Positions 61,772 to 64,000 of a stretch of 64,000 bases of DNA are shown piece by piece. A program made the translations under genes and the position numbers. Below the pieces are notes generated by a model. It saw nothing but the letters and a program-made list of their open reading frames with translations, did no database searches and had not been told where the DNA came from. The DNA comes from Marinoscillum sp040222955. GTDB taxonomy: Bacteria; Bacteroidota; Bacteroidia; Cytophagales; Cyclobacteriaceae. The stretch covers positions 133,208 through 197,207 of the forward strand of contig NZ_JAVKCA010000010.1 in the NCBI RefSeq assembly GCF_040222955.1, written 5' to 3'. Positions within the stretch are counted from its first letter, which is position 1. Each line of letters opens with the position of its first letter.

Positions 61772-62797
61772 ATGATCACCACAGTAATTATTCTATTCGC
61801 GGGCATTATCGCCTTCTTTGTTTTTCTATATTTCGTACCCATCAATCTCTGGATTACGGCTATTTTCTCTGGAGTCAGAGTTGGTCTGTTAGAGCTGGTC
61901 TTCATGAGAATTAGAAAAGTACCGCCATCAGCGGTAGTAAATGCCCTGATCACAGCCACTAAAGCAGGTTTAACGATTACCGAAGATGAATCTGGCCTAA
62001 AAAGAAAACTAAAAACTCAGGACTTGGAAACGCATTACCTCGCTGGTGGAAATGTACCACAGGTAATAAGAGCGTTAATTTCCGCAGACAAAGCCAATAT
62101 TAATCTTACATTCAAGCAGGCCACAGCGATTGATTTGGCAGGAAGAGATGTATTTGAAGCGGTTCAAATCTCTGTAAACCCTAAAGTAATCAACACTCCC
62201 TCTGTAGCGGCAGTAGCTGCAGACGGTATCCAATTGGTTGCCAAAGCTAGAGTGACTATTCGAGCCAACATTCAACAATTGGTTGGTGGTGCCGGTGAAG
62301 ACACTATCCTGGCCAGAGTGGGAGAGGGTATTGTAACATCGGTGGGTTCTGCGGCCAGTCATAAAGAAGTATTGGAAAATCCTGACAAGATATCAAAACT
62401 GGTTCTGGCAAGAGGACTTGATGCAGGTACCGCATTCGAGATATTATCCATTGACATTGCAGACGTAGATGTGGGTGCCAACATTGGAGCCAAATTACAA
62501 ACCGATCAGGCATCTGCTGACCTCAAGGTGGCCGAAGCGAAAGCTGAAGAAAGAAGAGCAATGGCTGTTGCTGAAGAACAGGAAATGGTAGCCAAAGCAC
62601 AGGAAGCCAGAGCCAAGGTGATTCTGGCTGAGGCTGAAATACCAAAGGCCATCGCTGAAGCTTTTAGAAGTGGAAACCTGGGAGTAATGGACTATTACAA
62701 ATTCCAGAATATTCAGGCTGATACTGATATGCGAGAATCAATTGCAGGATCTGGGACCAAAAAAAGTGGGTCTAGCACCAAGAAAAAAGGAGAGTAA
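61772..62797 (+). CDS. floA: Flotillin-like protein FloA
   Basis: A 341-residue flotillin-type scaffold of membrane microdomains. It has an N-terminal TM hairpin (about residues 2-40), a PHB/SPFH domain, and a C-terminal Ala/Glu/Lys-rich coiled coil (KVAEAKAEERRAMAVAEEQEMVAKAQEARAKV). The SPFH region matches bacterial FloA/YqfA (about 330 aa). It completes the nfeD-floA pair and is followed by the operon terminator at 62821. Confidence 0.94.
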   Translation: MITTVIILFAGIIAFFVFLYFVPINLWITAIFSGVRVGLLELVFMRIRKVPPSAVVNALITATKAGLTITEDESGLKRKLKTQDLETHYLAGGNVPQVIRALISADKANINLTFKQATAIDLAGRDVFEAVQISVNPKVINTPSVAAVAADGIQLVAKARVTIRANIQQLVGGAGEDTILARVGEGIVTSVGSAASHKEVLENPDKISKLVLARGLDAGTAFEILSIDIADVDVGANIGAKLQTDQASADLKVAEAKAEERRAMAVAEEQEMVAKAQEARAKVILAEAEIPKAIAEAFRSGNLGVMDYYKFQNIQADTDMRESIAGSGTKKSGSSTKKKGE

Positions 62798-62820
62798 CAC
62801 ACATCTCTCTATTGAAATCA

Positions 62821-62850
62821 AAGCCATTTCGTACGAAGTGGCTTTTTTTA
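62821..62850 (+). terminator. Intrinsic terminator of proS-nfeD-floA
   Basis: The stem AAGCCATTTC / GAAGTGGCTT (one G-T pair, loop GTAC) is followed by a run of T. It lies 23 bp after the floA stop. Confidence 0.8.
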
Positions 62851-63237
62851 TGTTTACACTCCCATTATTACCGAACTCATACTGTAGTACAACCGAGTAG
62901 AAGAGCTAGGTTCCAAGTCTTATAATGCTATCTCCAGAAATATCCAAAGTCACTATCAGTCCCATACTGGACAACTTTGACAAAAGAGGGGCACGGCTGG
63001 TGCATACATCAGCGGAATCTTTCAATGCTAAGAGCAAAGCGTTTAGGGGTCAATTTCATGGGCTAAGAAACGCAAAATTCTTCCTGTTCAGATTGACCAA
63101 TATTTGTGCCTGAAGTTTTAAATTCCCTCAGCAAATCCATAAAATTACATTTTGCCAATCACATTCTTATGGACTTACCCCAGAAATACGGATTGATCCA
63201 ATATTATCTGGTTGCGTGATCTTAGTATGGTTTAGGC

Positions 63238-63271
63238 ATAAAAAACCCTTACCAATTAAATGATAAGGGTT
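63238..63271 (-). terminator. Intrinsic terminator of the rRNA operon
   Basis: The stem AACCCTTA / TAAGGGTT (63244-63251 and 63264-63271) is followed on the minus strand by a T-run (A-tract 63238-63245). It begins about 10 bp after the 5S 3' end. Confidence 0.8.
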
Positions 63272-63280
63272 AATAAAAGA

Positions 63281-63390
63281 CTGGCAACGACTTACTCTCC
63301 CACCTGTTACGGCAGTACCATCAGCGCTGGTGGGCTTAACTTCTCTGTTCGGAATGGAAAGAGGTGGACCCCACCGCAATAATCACCATA
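63281..63390 (-). rRNA. rrf: 5S ribosomal RNA
   Basis: Minus-strand sequence beginning TATGGTGATTATTGCGG and containing the universal CCGAACAGAGAAGTTAAGCCC block, ending GTAAGTCGTTGCCAG. Length of about 110 nt fits 5S rRNA. It is the last gene of the rRNA operon. Ends are estimated to within a few bases. Confidence 0.95.
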
Positions 63391-63397
63391 AAATCTT
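63379..63397 (-). repeat. 19-bp direct repeat at the 5S 5' boundary, copy 1
   Basis: ATAATCACCATAAAATCTT (plus strand) spans the 5S 5' end. The same 19 bases recur at 63451-63469 in the 23S-5S spacer. A short stem (TCCGCC / GGCGGA, 63425-63451) lies between the copies. Confidence 0.7.
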
Positions 63398-63450
63398 TGG
63401 TGTCGGATGCCCTTGAGCACCCTGTCCGCCGTAACACTTTGTGAAGGCGG

Positions 63451-63469
63451 ATAATCACCATAAAATCTT
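63451..63469 (-). repeat. 19-bp direct repeat in the 23S-5S spacer, copy 2
   Basis: Exact copy of the 19 bases at the 5S 5' boundary, 72 bp nearer the 23S gene. Either a duplicated 5' processing signal or the trace of a 5S-boundary duplication. Confidence 0.7.
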
Positions 63470-63598
63470 CACTGCTTCTTTTCGCAGCATTTATTCTTTA
63501 TACTCTTCATCCGATTTACATCAGAGTTAAGAGTTGACATTATATGTGAAAGATTCATTCTCAATAAAAAAAATTAAAGCAAGTTTATCGCTCGCACT

Positions 63599-64000
<402 letters not shown>

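Larger units (their letters stand above)
62798..63280. other. Intergenic region between floA and the rRNA operon
   Basis: About 480 bases between convergent floA and the 5S gene. They contain the floA terminator (62821-62850) and the rRNA terminator (63238-63271). The rest shows no gene or tRNA. A 62-codon open frame at 62925-63113 has no signal, homology or ribosome site and is not accepted. Confidence 0.5.

Noticed and set aside
62925..63113. 62-residue open frame between floA and the rRNA operon
   Set aside because: No ribosome site, no signal, no recognisable family; composition looks noncoding.
63391..63598. tRNA gene in the 23S-5S spacer
   Set aside because: No cloverleaf or T-loop GTTCRA pattern could be found; the stem there is only six base pairs.

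Overview
The window reads as chromosomal DNA of a Bacteroidota bacterium, most likely of the class Cytophagia (order Cytophagales). The evidence is an intact SprA outer-membrane translocon of the type IX secretion system, lineage-typical families (DUF4837, DUF4292, DUF1599, short NfeD plus FloA, short-chain-type threonine dehydrogenase), an atpD-atpC pair standing apart from the rest of the ATP synthase genes, and several promoters with the Bacteroidota -7 box TAnnTTTG. Genus cannot be fixed from the sequence alone.

Layout. 1-2.1 kb: a small membrane protein and pabB/pabC-like folate genes. 2.1-4.4 kb: three paralogous SiaC-family (DUF1987) regulatory phosphoprotein genes, plus a decayed fourth copy, each intact gene with the same promoter layout. 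4.5-10.3 kb: a lone MacB/FtsX-type permease, atpD-atpC, and an orphan histidine kinase. 10.4-15.85 kb: an accessory island of exported proteins. It holds an HExxH-containing lipoprotein followed by eight small signal-peptide genes, which include two duplicated families, one frameshifted copy and three scars of a repeated gene tail. 15.8-28.9 kb: a NatAB-like exporter, plsC, gatC, a membrane TPR protein, hutH-hutU, a methyltransferase, a lipoprotein phosphoesterase, tonB, a VanZ-like protein and gcvH.

28.9-50.1 kb is one long minus-strand run of tightly packed genes. In transcription order it holds a crotonase, a flippase, a nucleotidyltransferase, a TPR protein, a DUF4292 lipoprotein, an EnvC-like protein, TatA, GatA, an MltD-like lytic transglycosylase, a DUF4837 lipoprotein, MaeB, RuvA and SprA. 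Much of it serves envelope building, wall remodelling and protein export. 50.2-52.8 kb carries divergent tdh and kbl for threonine breakdown. 52.7-56.7 kb holds cdaA (c-di-AMP) with folP on one strand and a DUF1599 / DoxX-like / aroK operon on the other. 56.7-59.7 kb codes for a FadL-like barrel and a low-complexity exported Gly/Tyr/Trp/Ser-rich protein. 59.8-62.8 kb is proS-nfeD-floA. The window ends in the 3' part of a ribosomal RNA operon on the minus strand (5S and partial 23S).

The regions least explained by known families are the SiaC paralogue cluster with its shared promoter architecture and the exported-protein island at 10.4-15.85 kb. No CRISPR array, transposase, integrase, phage gene or tRNA was seen.
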